Shown piece after piece: positions 47,301-58,300 of a DNA stretch of 64,000 nucleotides (position 1 is the stretch's first letter; each line of letters begins with the position of its first letter). The DNA is from Paragordius varius. Taxonomy: Eukaryota > Nematomorpha. A model generated the notes under the pieces. The model was not told where the DNA came from. It did not search any database and saw nothing but the letters and a program-made list of their open reading frames with translations. The position numbers and the translations under genes are program-made. Location of the stretch: positions 14,694,001 through 14,758,000 of the forward strand of contig OZ176051.1 in NCBI GenBank assembly GCA_964247055.1, read 5' to 3'.

Positions 47301-48089
47301 AACCAGCAATAAAGATCATCTATTTCCCTGAAGATAATATAATAATACAAATATATTCAGATTATTCGCGATTATATTCAGTGATTTTTTATTTTACACA
47401 ATTTAATAAAAATAAATATATTATTTGTATAACGTGTATCGAGTATCATTGTTTATTTAAAGATACATTATCAAACTTATATTTTATAATTGTGATCATA
47501 TAGAGTATATTGGAACAAAGATCATAATATACGGTTAATTGAAAAAAAAATTAGTTTTATACCATGTTTTTTCTTTATAATTTATTACTCTGTAAAAGCT
47601 AGTAACAATATGAGTCAGCTTTTTTATTTTACAGTAAAATTGAAATAATATGGACGACAAAACGTAATAATATAAAGAAAATTTTTTTTGAAGACAACCA
47701 TACTTTTTTAAAACTTAATTTTTCCATTATAAATTTACAATTGTAAAATATGTTATTTTGTGTTACGAATATACACCCCTATTTCATCTTTTAAAATCTT
47801 AATCACTAATTTATGTTTAAAAAATCAAGATTAAAAAGTATGGTCGTGTATTAGAAAAATATTGTCTTTATTTTTATGTTTTGTCCGCATAATTTTTACT
47901 GTATATTAGATAATCAATTAAATGTTTTACCTGTTATATTTAGCGGGAAAAGCTCCTGACAATATGCAAGAAGTGTGCTTACCATTCATTACAAACCAAG
48001 ATTGCAAAACCAAATATGCGAACAATAAAGTAAAAATTACGAATCAAATTTGCGCTGGAGTGGAAGATGGCATGCGAAACGTTTGTCAT
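41013..48089 (+). CDS. S1 serine protease paralog, six exons seen, Ser195 exon not found
   Basis: Exons: 41013-41070, 42602-42717, 43356-43447, 46242-46352, 47000-47166 and 47944-48089, all with AG acceptors and GT donors. Lengths are 58, 116, 92, 111, 167 and 146, against 67, 116, 92, 117, 167 and 146 in the minus paralog, with the same phases. The product has a signal peptide (MQFTLTVLPFLTILFCSI), mature start SQH|IVNGNNANIQAWPWQ, LTAAHC, GDIAILEL, and GVEDGMRNVCH at the end of exon 6. The next exon should open with GDSGGP, but none was found after 48089. A LINE lies at 48860-51724 and the last exon may have been lost or displaced. Intron 1 holds a MITE and a minisatellite, intron 3 a whole hAT element, and introns 4 and 5 palindromic MITEs. 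Confidence 0.88.
41313..41500. mobile_element. 188-bp hAT-type MITE in intron 1 of the plus protease
   Basis: The ends GAGGGGTGTTCAAC and, inverted, AAAGGGTGGCCAAC are flanked by a perfect 8-bp duplication ATGTAAAG (41305-41312 and 41501-41508). Confidence 0.85.
42305..42520 (+). repeat. ~20-bp degenerate minisatellite in intron 1
   Basis: About nine imperfect units of the type TTGGTTGAAAAATGTTGCGT. The minus-strand open frame across it is repeat-derived. Unit length resembles the foldback arm array but the sequence differs. Confidence 0.65.
43960..44361. mobile_element. 402-bp hAT-type MITE (CAGTGGCGTACC family), copy B, nested in hAT copy 2
   Basis: The ends CAGGGGCGTACCGAG and CGGTACGCCACTG are flanked by ATTCCGCC (43952-43959) and ATTCAGCC (44362-44369), an 8-bp duplication with one mismatch. 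The uninterrupted site in copy 1 reads GAATTCACCCTAGCAC, confirming the insertion. Two G-runs, 18 and 30 bases, lie inside. Confidence 0.92.
44281..44310 (+). repeat. 30-base poly-G tract
   Basis: An uninterrupted run of 30 G in otherwise AT-rich DNA, in the subterminal part of the MITE. The corresponding C-run in copy A (15405-15414) is shorter, so the tract length varies. Confidence 0.9.
46567..46820. mobile_element. Palindromic Tc1/mariner-type MITE in intron 4
   Basis: CAGTATTGAAATTATACGGA...CGTTTTGTCCGTATATTTCAG...TACTG, TA-flanked. Confidence 0.72.
47632..47901. mobile_element. Palindromic Tc1/mariner-type MITE in intron 5
   Basis: CAGTAAAATTGAAATAATAT...TTTTGTCCGCATAATTTTTACTG, TA-flanked. 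Its right end lies only 42 bases before exon 6, close to the probable branch-point region. Confidence 0.75.
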
Positions 48090-48133
48090 GTATATAGAAA
48101 TTTTAATTATCTTAGAGTAAGCAGTCTGTAATT

Positions 48134-48350
48134 ACAGTAAAAATTGAAATTATCAACTTAAATCGTAAAATCATAAGGAAAAATATTTTTTTAAATATGG
48201 ATGTGATTTTATAAATTTGGTTTAGTATAAATGATTGTTGTTTAAACAAAGTATGAATTGAATATCAGTAGAAATTGAAATTATACGGATGTAAATACAC
48301 AATTCTTTCATAAGACAACAAATTTTTAAACCTTAATTTTATATATAATT
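48134..48350. repeat. Two left arms of the palindromic MITE
   Basis: ACAGTAAAAATTGAAATTAT at about 48134 and TCAGTAGAAATTGAAATTAT at about 48261, both without right ends. Probably an array of broken copies. Confidence 0.5.
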
Positions 48351-48859
48351 TATATAATAATAATTGTAAAATTCATAATTGATTGTAGGTTATATTGAAA
48401 GCAAGGGTTAAAAGAATATTGCTCGAATTTAATAATTTATATATGATAGTTATATAGTAAAATATAAATCATAAATGTGATTGAAAGCGGCAAATTCAAG
48501 GATAGTATTATTTTTTTTATATTCTATAAATATATTTAAAAAATATGTTTCCTTTCAGTATTTATTAATCTTTTTCTTTGTTTTGTAGAGTTTTTATTTT
48601 ATTTGTATACTAAGTATGTAATTTAAAGAGTAACATAATTCTTAAGTCATCAAAAATCATTGTTACACATATCTCTTTTTTTTTCTTTTCTCTACTCCTT
48701 GGTGCCTAATTATTTTATTTTTACTAGCCTAGCCATAATTTCTTTATATTTTTCTTTTATGATTGCCAGACAGAGTGAAATATTAATATTTATAATTTAT
48801 CCAAATTAACAACATTTATAGATTACTCTTTAATTTTAATTATTCTAGATATTTATTTT

Positions 48860-51724
48860 TTCTAAAGAGGGTAAGTGAGAGGGAAGGCAATGGCAAACCA
48901 CCCTCGTTTATTACTGCCAAAAAATAGTTTTTCTATATGAATTTAACAAGAATTTTCAAAGTTGGATGCTGGAATGTACGTTCATAACATCAACTAAACA
49001 GGTGATAATTGAAAAGGAAATGGAAAGATTGAACTTAGATATACTGGGTCTAACGGAAACCAAGCAAAAAGGTAGCGCGAAAGTACAAAACGAAAATTAT
49101 ACATTGTTAAGATCGGGGAGAGATGACCAGAAATCTGAAGGCGTTGCAGTATTAATAGAAAAACAAATTTATTAAAAGTCTCATTAGTTATACACCATAT
49201 ACACCCAGAATCATGAGTATTAGGCTGAATGCCAAGCCACTTAAATTTACATACATAGTAGTCTATGCTCCTACGTCAAACGCTCCCAAAGAAGACATAG
49301 AGGACTTTTATGCAACGTTGCAAATAGTTTTGGATGAAACGAAGAAAGGAGATATGATTATCATAGGAGGGGATTGGAACAGCAAAGTTGGTAGAGGTAG
49401 AGTAGATCAAATAGTCGGGCCATATGGATTGGGAGAACGAAACGAGGCCGGGGAAGCACTGATCAATTTTTGTCAAGAAAATGAGATGATGATAACCAAC
49501 ACATGGTTTCCACAACACAATAGGAGGTTATACACATGGACCTCTCCATGTGGTAAATATAAGAATCAAATTGATTACATAATGTGCCCTCAAAAATGGA
49601 AAAGCTCTATAATTGATACCAAAACAAGCAAAAGCAGCGATTGCTCTAGCGATCATGAGCTTTTAATAACCAAAATCAAACTTAAAATAATTAAAAATAA
49701 GGTTAAACAGATATACAGATATGACACTCGGAACATTCCAAATAGTTTTAGAACAGAAACCAAAGATAGATTAGAAAGATTGGACAATGGATGTAGCTCA
49801 GAACAATTATGGGGAACGATAAAAAATGTTGTTAATGAAGTGGCAAAAGAAAAAGTGCAGAGAGTAAAGAGGAAAGATAACAAATGGATATCAGAAAAGA
49901 GTATAGAGCAGAAAAGAGGAGAAAAGCTAAATCAAGAGGTGATAATAAAATGGTAAAATTATATAACAAAGAATTTCAACGACAAACAAGGAAGGATTAC
50001 GAAGATTTTCTTAATAAACAATGTCTGGAAGTGGAATTAAATAACAAAAAAGGATTAATGCAACCAATGTTCCAGAAACTGAAGCAAATGACTCATAAAC
50101 CTTTTATATCATCACAAAAGATTAAAAAAGAGAATGGCACCATATTGTGCAAACAAACAGAAGTACGAGAAAGATGGAAGGAATACACCCAAAAACTCTA
50201 TCAGGCTCCTCAAACAAAGGTGTTGCAATTAAAAGAAGAAGAACGTGATCCAGATATATTAAGAAGGTTGAATTAGCCTTAAAACATATTCCTAACAACA
50301 AAGCGACGGGATTAGACAATATCCCAATAGAGTTCATAAAAGCTATTTCCGTTGAAAAGTTACACCAGTTATGTCTAAAGGTGTGGGAAACAATCATCTG
50401 TATATCTCCCAATATATAAAAAAGGAGATGTACTCCAATGCGAGAATTATCGGAACATATCTCTTATCACGCTAGTAAGGTCTTATTAAAAGTAATACAA
50501 AACAGAATGCACAGTATCATACAGACAGAAATACCAGAAAATCAAGCCGGATTTATGAAGGGAAAAAGCACAAGAGACCATATCTCAAACATGAGAAGGA
50601 TAATGGAAACATCAAAAGAGTTCCAGAAAGAATTATACATGTGTTTTATTGATTACAGACAAGCATTCGATTCAATTAACTATGACTCCTTGTGGGAAAC
50701 ATTAAAGTTAGTAGGGGTATCGTCTCACTTAATAAGATTGATTAGCTCTCTCTATGTAAAACAAAGAGCGATTATTAGAACATCAGCGGGGGACACAGAC
50801 GAAATACCTATCTTGAAAGGAGTCAGACAAGGGTGTTGCTTATCCCCTTATCTGTTCAATATGTGCACAGAAATGATAATGAGGAAGTTGGACGGTAAAA
50901 ATATTGGAGTAAGAAGGAGGGAGAACAATCAATAATTTAAGGTTTGCAGACGATACCACTCTTATAGCTGAAAGTGCAAATGATTTGAAGGAATTGATTG
51001 AAGAGATACGAAAGGAAAATTTGAGGTATGGTCTTAGGCTTAATCCTAACAAAACCAAAATATTATGTACAGGAAAAAAGCCTACAATTATAATAGAAGG
51101 AGTAGAAATAGAAATAGTTAAACAGTTGACGTTTTTGGGCGCAATAATTTCAGAGGATGGGTCTTCAACTCCTGACATCAGAAAGAGAATAGGATTGGGC
51201 AGAGAAGTGATGACAAAATTAATAAAGATTTGGAAAAACAAAAGCGTAGGAGTTGAAATCAAAAAAAGATTACTCTACTGTTTCGTTATCCCGGTCACCA
51301 CATATGGATGTGAGAGTTGGACTCTCAGAAAAAGGGACAAAGAAAGGCTCATGGCTTTTGAAAGGAGTTGCTGGCGTAGGATGCTAGGATACACCTGGAA
51401 GGATAAAATTAAGAATGGAAATCTAACTACAAAAATAAAACCTAAAACAAACATCATGGAGATAATTCTAAAAAGAAAGTTAACATTTTTTGGTCATGTC
51501 ATGCGATCGAATTCTCTGGAGAAATATACAATGTTTGGGAAGGTAGAAGGGCAAAGGAAACGAGGCCGACCACCGATGAGGTGGTTGGATACGATAAAAG
51601 AAGAGCCAAAATGACATTGAAAGAGCTCAATATAGCGGTTCAAGATAGAAAAAAATGGAAAGAAATAGTTAAAACTATATCCAAAAAGTCGTTTACGACT
51701 TAGGAAAAACCAAACCAAACCAAT
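48860..51724 (+). mobile_element. APE-type LINE, nearly full length, frame-broken
   Basis: A 5-prime leader with GGAAGGCAATGGCAAACCAC precedes the endonuclease: GCWNVRS (48966), LGLTETK, YAPTSNAP, GGDWNSKVG, QIDYIM and SSDHELL (up to about 49670). The reverse transcriptase follows: NKATGLDNIP (about 50300), CFIDYRQAFDS (about 50640), GVRQGCCLSPYLFNM (about 50820) and FADDT (50945). The C-terminal block has YGCESWTLRKRDKERL, FFGHVMRSN and GQRKRGRPPMRWLDTIK. After a frame change the frame ends at TAG near 51703, and the 3-prime tail is AAACC repeats to 51724. At least six frame changes or stops (for example near 48990, 49174, 49950, 50275, 50400, 50933 and 51612) make it dead. All domains are present, so it inserted at nearly full length. 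The exact 5-prime end and target duplication were not determined. Confidence 0.92.
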
Positions 51725-52520
51725 GTGAAGCATTTATAGATCCCTTGGTCTTAAAATTAAAATATTTTGTGTAAAATATATTTAATATTTACTGTAAATG
51801 ACAATGATATCTTTTTGAAATGGTCATAAAAGTGGGCATTATCGAATTATATAAAAAGTTTTTATAATATCTTAGAGGGCTACCGTTTTCAGAATGCTCC
51901 GAAATTCCATAAAATACGGTTTATCGATGTTTTACTAAGAATATAATATTCAACAAAGTATGTATTTTTTCAAAAATAATATTTTATGCTGCCATAATCT
52001 AGCATATATAAAAAAATCTTATCTCAAATCTCGACATTTTTGTTCATTTAAAAAAAAATTATGGGTTTTGAAGCCCGCATCTGAAAATTTTTGATACTAA
52101 ATATGATAAGTGAGATTCGGAATCAAGCCTATTAGATTCACAAAAAAACAACAATATATGGGCAAATTTTGCCATATTCTGATATATAGGGATTTCCCCC
52201 AATGTGTAAATAATTTTCAAAAATAATTCTTAAGGCCCACAACTAAAAGCAGTATGGATGACCTGATACATTTATCTAACTGTCATATTTTATTACATTA
52301 TTTTTTAAAACCCACCGATTTTGTACCTGACTAGATTCTTTCAATATAAAATATATGTATGAAATTTCTAAAATCTATTTAAGCAAATACCGATTTTGTT
52401 TGTGTTGTGTTCGTAAAATGCACTACATAAGTCGTTCGTATCAACTGTTGGTATCCTAAGGATTAGGAGAGTGAGAAATATTTAAACAATTATTTACAAA
52501 TATTAAAAGCCAAATAGCAC
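51725..52520. other. Unassigned
   Basis: The protease's missing GDSGGP exon was searched for here. Only a three-residue-like CCCTTGGTC (51738) was seen, which is not enough. Confidence 0.3.
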
Positions 52521-52524
52521 AATA

Positions 52525-52770
52525 AATATTGAAATTATACAGAAAACGTAAACACGCAAAGACAAATTTTTTAAGGAAACTGTGGTCTTCTAAACCCAAG
52601 TTTTTTATGCATAACCCATTTTGAGAAATGCAATGTATGAAATAGAGAAGCATTAGTATTACAATTAATAATATTTTTATAATTAAAATTGAATAATTAA
52701 AAAAAATATTGTTGTCTCACAAAAAAATTCTCTATGTTTTTCCGTTTTGTCTGTATTTTAAGCTTTAGAT
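52525..52770. mobile_element. Diverged palindromic MITE
   Basis: Arms with attgaaattatacagaaaa and TTTTTCCGTTTTGTCTGTAT in family order. The tips are degraded. Confidence 0.5.
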
Positions 52771-54286
52771 TCTTAAATTAAACTTTTTTAATATATTGCA
52801 ATTTGAAAACAAGACTTTTGAAGGTATATGAATCTTATAGGAATCGATAGCCAAAACTGCAATCAATATAAAAATATATTATCAACTCTATCAATTTTCA
52901 AACGAAAAAGCATTTTTATAGTCAAATAAAGAGAAATCACAAAAGGGTCCTGCCTGTTTTTAGTAAGAAGTCTATTACCTACCCATTAATATTTTTTTAT
53001 AAGGAACGTGTAAAACAACTACCGGCCTTTCAAAATCAAACTTCCAAAAATAATAAATTAATTACAATTGTACATAAAATTTGTTGACATTATTATATTT
53101 AAGCTTGTACTCGTATAGGCACTACTTCTGAATTTTGATCCCATAATGATAATTAGTTATAAAATGATAAAAAATGTTCCACCTATCAATATGTTATTAT
53201 AATAATAAATACCTTACATTTTAGTATAATTATAAAAACTTACGATTGTCTCAATATTTGGATGTTGTAATCGTAGTCATTTATTCGAAGGTTAATCTAG
53301 TGTAATTATAATTGGAATGCTATTAATAAATGTTTACTATCAATATATACTCTTTACGATTACTATATTGAACATATAAAATTAAAATTATTACGAAATA
53401 CTTTATCCTTTTCGTAATAAACAAATATTTTGAAAAAGATTCTGGCTAAGCGAGAGTTTTTGGGCATAAATCTCATATTTAATAAAAAATAATTGGCTGT
53501 AATTAATTAAATTCACCTATATATATATATATATATATATATTAGACCATATATTGAATTAGTTATTAATAACTTAATATAATGTAAATTTTTTGCCGTT
53601 TGCTAGCAAATCACTTGTTATTTTGGGACTTATAGAATGATAAAAAATGGCTATGCCGATGTTCAAACATTAGTATAAGTACTGAATTTTGTGATTATTT
53701 AGGAAGCATGAATACTTCAAACAAACAGTATATATTTTTAACTCTCATCAAATGTTACAATAAAAAATGTCAAGGAAAACGTATATGATATATTTGAAAA
53801 ATATTTAACCTTTTCGTATTTCATGCTTTTGGCCTTTTGATTATGTACCGAGAATTTTGGAAACGTTTCAAGTTTTATAGAATTGAGCTGTATAACATTT
53901 AAGGTTAGAAATTTTTATTATTCTTTATCCAGTAAAAAAAGCAATAAAAAGATGCTATTTTTCCGTCGGAGATACATTTTGATGGCACATTATAAAAAAT
54001 ATTATTATAATGCCATAACCATGACTACTGTTTGATATATATATATATATATATAATATTGTGAAAACCAATCTTAATGGAATGTTTCAAATTTAATTGA
54101 AATAAAAATATTTTCTATAAATCTATTATGTTTGAAAAACCCAAATTTATGAATACGCTGTTTTCAAAATCCAAAAAATGAGTAATTCATTTAGAAAAAA
54201 TTTAGAAACGTAAAATGTAAATCGGGGTACTCTGTTATTATAACTATTAATAGAGTAAACGCTAAAGATGTTTTACTGACCTATAC
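52771..54286. other. AT-rich, no gene seen
   Basis: Two AT dinucleotide runs (about 53519-53541 and 54036-54056). An HExxH-coding exon for the M13 gene was looked for on the minus strand and not found. Confidence 0.35.
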
Positions 54287-54341
54287 CTTCGGATAGATAA
54301 ACAAAGAAGCGGTGGAAAGCTTTAAAATTGGTTTTGCTTTA
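54287..54341 (-). CDS. Possible further M13 exon
   Basis: An acceptor-like gattgaatag and donor AAG|GTATAG bound 55 bases reading KAKPILKLSTASLFIYPK. This could correspond to the region before the 'FPAGIL' segment of M13 proteins. Its phase does not fit directly after the 55318 exon, so at least one exon would lie between them. Tentative. Confidence 0.22.
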
Positions 54342-54650
54342 CTATTCAATCAATCAAAGTAAATTATTCAAACGATTTTATATCTTACCTGTTAGTAAAG
54401 AGCGAAAAATATTAATTGATTTCCATAAATATAGTATATCATTTATAAAATTATAAGGTTCTAATATAAACCTCATTAAATAATATTTATAATTTTTAAA
54501 TAATTCTCTTTTCAAAAATCCATCAAAACTTTAAAGACATATTTATCTTAAACATTATCACTGAAGCTATTCAGTTTTTATCATTTTTATTAATATTATT
54601 ATCATAAATATGACAATTAGGCTTAATGTTTAAAAAGCTATTTAAAATAT

Positions 54651-54854
54651 TTGGTATTTTTTGTTTTTTGCATTCATTTCTCTCATATGACGCTATACAG
54701 TTTTGCCAAGTGTACAAACGGATCATTTTACAAATTAGGAGTGATGTTTTTATTTTGGGATTACTACGACATTGATAAACTTTGCCAAAACCGGAATCGT
54801 TTTATTAAAATGAAGGCTAATAAAGGTATCTACCGAATAGCTATGTTTAATTAG
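54651..54854 (+). CDS. Unassigned plus-strand ORF
   Basis: A 67-codon frame whose second half (CTNGSFYKLGVMFLFWDYYD, then KLCQNRNRFIK) has a fairly normal composition. A pyrimidine-rich tract and CAG lie just inside it (54700). No family recognised; chance is possible. Confidence 0.2.
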   Translation: MVFFVFCIHFSHMTLYSFAKCTNGSFYKLGVMFLFWDYYDIDKLCQNRNRFIKMKANKGIYRIAMFN

Positions 54855-55317
54855 TTTATGTGACCAATTCAAATTTTGAAAATGAGCTACAAAAATTTAT
54901 CACAGGCTACCTTTCTTCAAATTACTGTAAATAAAAATCATATCCATATATAAGTTTAAAATATATCTAAACTATAGATCATTAAAATATATGAAAAGTT
55001 TTTGAAATCGTTGAAACCACGTTCCTTTCAAAACATTTCATAAGCGATATCCAATTTTTTGGTTTTAAAACGGTTTCAAGAAGATTCACATTTCAGTTCC
55101 AGTTTAAAGCTATGAATAACTGTTTAAATAATGTTTTGTGAGTACAAAACTACAATCATTATAGGATATTTAATTAGAATTTGTTATTTTTTGTGTGGAC
55201 TTTATAAGAATATGTTTGCGTAAAATTTGGCTGTTAAAGTTAGGGTTGTATTAACAACCATGAGAGCTTAGATTAAAATAAATCAATTAATATCGCAATC
55301 GAAAAATAGGTGTAAAC

Positions 55318-58300
55318 CTTGTTTAATATTTTTTCTTGAATGGACGGAGGCAAATGGATACTTTCATTTATCATGTGAATGACCTCCCTTCTTAAAGCGT
55401 TAAATAATTGATTGACCTGAGTGCAATTAAAATATATTAGTTAAATACTGTGCGATAATTAACAAAGGTAAACTATAATATATGTAATTAACAGATATGA
55501 TAGTTTAAATCAGGGTTGCTCCCTAAAAAATTTTAAAGGGCCAAAAAAATATTTTTATTGTCTCAAAGGCCATGATACCGATAAAATTTTCATAGCTGTT
55601 TTACGCATTTGCTTATATTTTTCCAAATAGGTATATCAAAAATTAAAAAAATAGTTCAGGGCCCCGCACGCGTCCCGTAGGCCGCGGTTTAAAAATCGCT
55701 GGTCAAAACAATAGTAAAAAATGTGTGTATTACTTGAACCAGTTGATTCTTTGAATAAAGGACTTGATAGGCTATATTTATAAAGATATCTGGAAAATGG
55801 TTTTCTGTTATATAATTACAATAATGTGGATGTTCGCTAATTTCAGTACATGCGCTAATGTATGGGCAAATCAAATCTTGATAGTATTGAGAGTTTTTTG
55901 TTTGGACATAGCGTGTATTAAGTATCAAATGATTGTAAATAAGGTAGAGGTACATAGTTCTAATAGTATGCAAATATGCCGGTCTAACTGCTTATGATTA
56001 TGGAGTTAATACATACTATAATGAGCAATATATGACTAAAAAAATCTTACATAAACATATGCAAATTAAGATAGAGCGATCTCATATTATTAATGTAAGA
56101 CTCTTTCAAATATAGAAAATTTATGAATAATTACCCTGGACAACAAATTTTTCTGCCACTCGAGTTTTTTGCATTTTCTAATAATTAGTATCATTTAACA
56201 GTAAACTGAAATAATAATTATAACTCGTTGGAAGAATTTTGTATAATTTGATTTTTTTGATTATGCGCCCTCTAAAATTTAACTAAAAAATGTATTTCTT
56301 TGAAAATATACAAGTAATGCCCATTTGTCATATATCATTCGAAAGAGTAATAAAAACTCTATATAATGTTTACAAATATGTATTACATCGACGATTAATA
56401 TTGGACACAAAGAGCGACGAACGCGCGAAGCGAGAGCATTTTTTTTAATTATTATATTTTTAAAACTAATGGATGAAAATAGCTTAAACTTTGTTAAGAT
56501 GGTGATGAATGTGCAAAAAAGAAAACACAAGAAAGTTCTTGATTAAAACATTTTTTTATAGCTTTGTCACTGAAAACAGCCATTTTTAAGTTTTTTGTTT
56601 CCTAAAAATTACCATCTCATCAATATTAATTTATTTTCTTTACGAGGCTGATAATTTCGAAATTTTAAAGATAAAAACAAAGTTTAAGGTATTTTTGATC
56701 TTTTATTATGTAATAATACAGTTATAACTATGCATTTTAGTATCCACTAGGTAAAATATTTATGATAATAATTATTTTTATTAAAAAAGCAAACCAAAAG
56801 CTTTTTCAAACATATTTTTTAAATTAAATACTATTATAACCCTAATAATTATATTAAAATAATTTATATGATTTTCAAATTATATTGTCTGTGAAAATTC
56901 TTGACTTATTTAAGGATTGAAAATTTCGACCATTTAAATCCAAATAACTCTTACATCCGATTGATTTAAATGACTTACTACCATTTAAAAGATGCAGTTT
57001 TTTGCGCTCTTTCGAATGATATAAAATAAATAGCTTCATATCTAAAACTTTTAATTTTCGAAATTTCGAGTTTTTAATGTTAAATCGGGGCTAAAAACTT
57101 TTGATAAACTCAAATATAAAAAAATTCTTGCATGGTAGACCAATTTTCTTTTCAGATATACTAATTATGTCCTTTATGAAATAAATTTAAAATTTAAAAG
57201 AATGGCGGTTAAAAAAAGTTAAAATTTGTTGTCTAGTGTTATTAATTCAAAATTTGATTTTATACCACTACTTTTTTTACATACGTGATAAATATTATAT
57301 TCTGAAATGTAACAAGTTATTTTGATAAGCGTGGGGCACGATCAGGGAAAGTGCATTATGACCGCTGAGGAAAACCCTATATTTAATTATATTAGTAGAT
57401 GGTTTTAGATTCTGTCGATGATTGTTAATATTAAATAATATCCTCATATATTAAAATATTGTTAAAAAATTTTTCAGATTACATGTTGGATATGCTTTAA
57501 ACTTTTTTAAATTTAACAAATACTATATTTAAAATATATGTTACTATCGAAAAATAGCATAAGACTAAACCTTATTCCAGACCAGCTACTTAAATATTTA
57601 TTCTTAAGCAAATGATGGACCTTGGTTAGATATCTGATGGGAACTTCAATAGATGAAATATTTAAACGGTTTATCTCATCCAAGTATGAGTGAAACTAAA
57701 CAAAATATAAAATAGGAAAATTATAGGAAACAATATAATAGAAATTCATGATTAATATTAATTAATATATTTTTATTATAATATTATCAAACCAGAGGAA
57801 AATCTCGGATAAAACTGAGAGCTTTTTTGTAATTTTTCGATTCATCATAAACGGTGGCTTTTCTTATCTAAAAGATAAAAACGATTATTAGAATGATATT
57901 TAAAATTGAACAAAAACCTACATTATTTCTGCATATTTAGATTTTAGCATTTTGATCCAAAAATTCAAATTAAAGTAATATCAAACCGACGAAGCCCTTG
58001 ATGACCAAGTCAATTTACACTCTATTGTGCAATTATTTTTTATAACACTTTTTAAATTTTTTTTATCTATTAATCAATAATTTATAATAACTTTTTGACC
58101 ATTAAATATAAATAATTTAATTCAGGGAGGTACGATCCGCTTTTTTGGTATAGAAAAGGGATCTAAAAAATGTTTAAAATAATATAATCAAAAATTTACG
58201 ATTATTTAGAAGATATAGCAGCATCTAAAATTTGGAAAAAAAATTAAACACCAAAAATTATCAAAGGAGCCGCGAAGATAGTTGTGTTAAACAACCCCTA

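Noticed and set aside
51737-51760. CCCTTGGTC as the remnant of the missing protease exon 7
   Set aside because: Only three residues (PLV) would match and GDSGG is absent; chance is likely.
56279-56530. 83-codon minus-strand ORF between M13 exons as a further exon
   Set aside because: It does not resemble the M13 segment expected there, and the exon at 57590-57695 already fits that role with matching phase.
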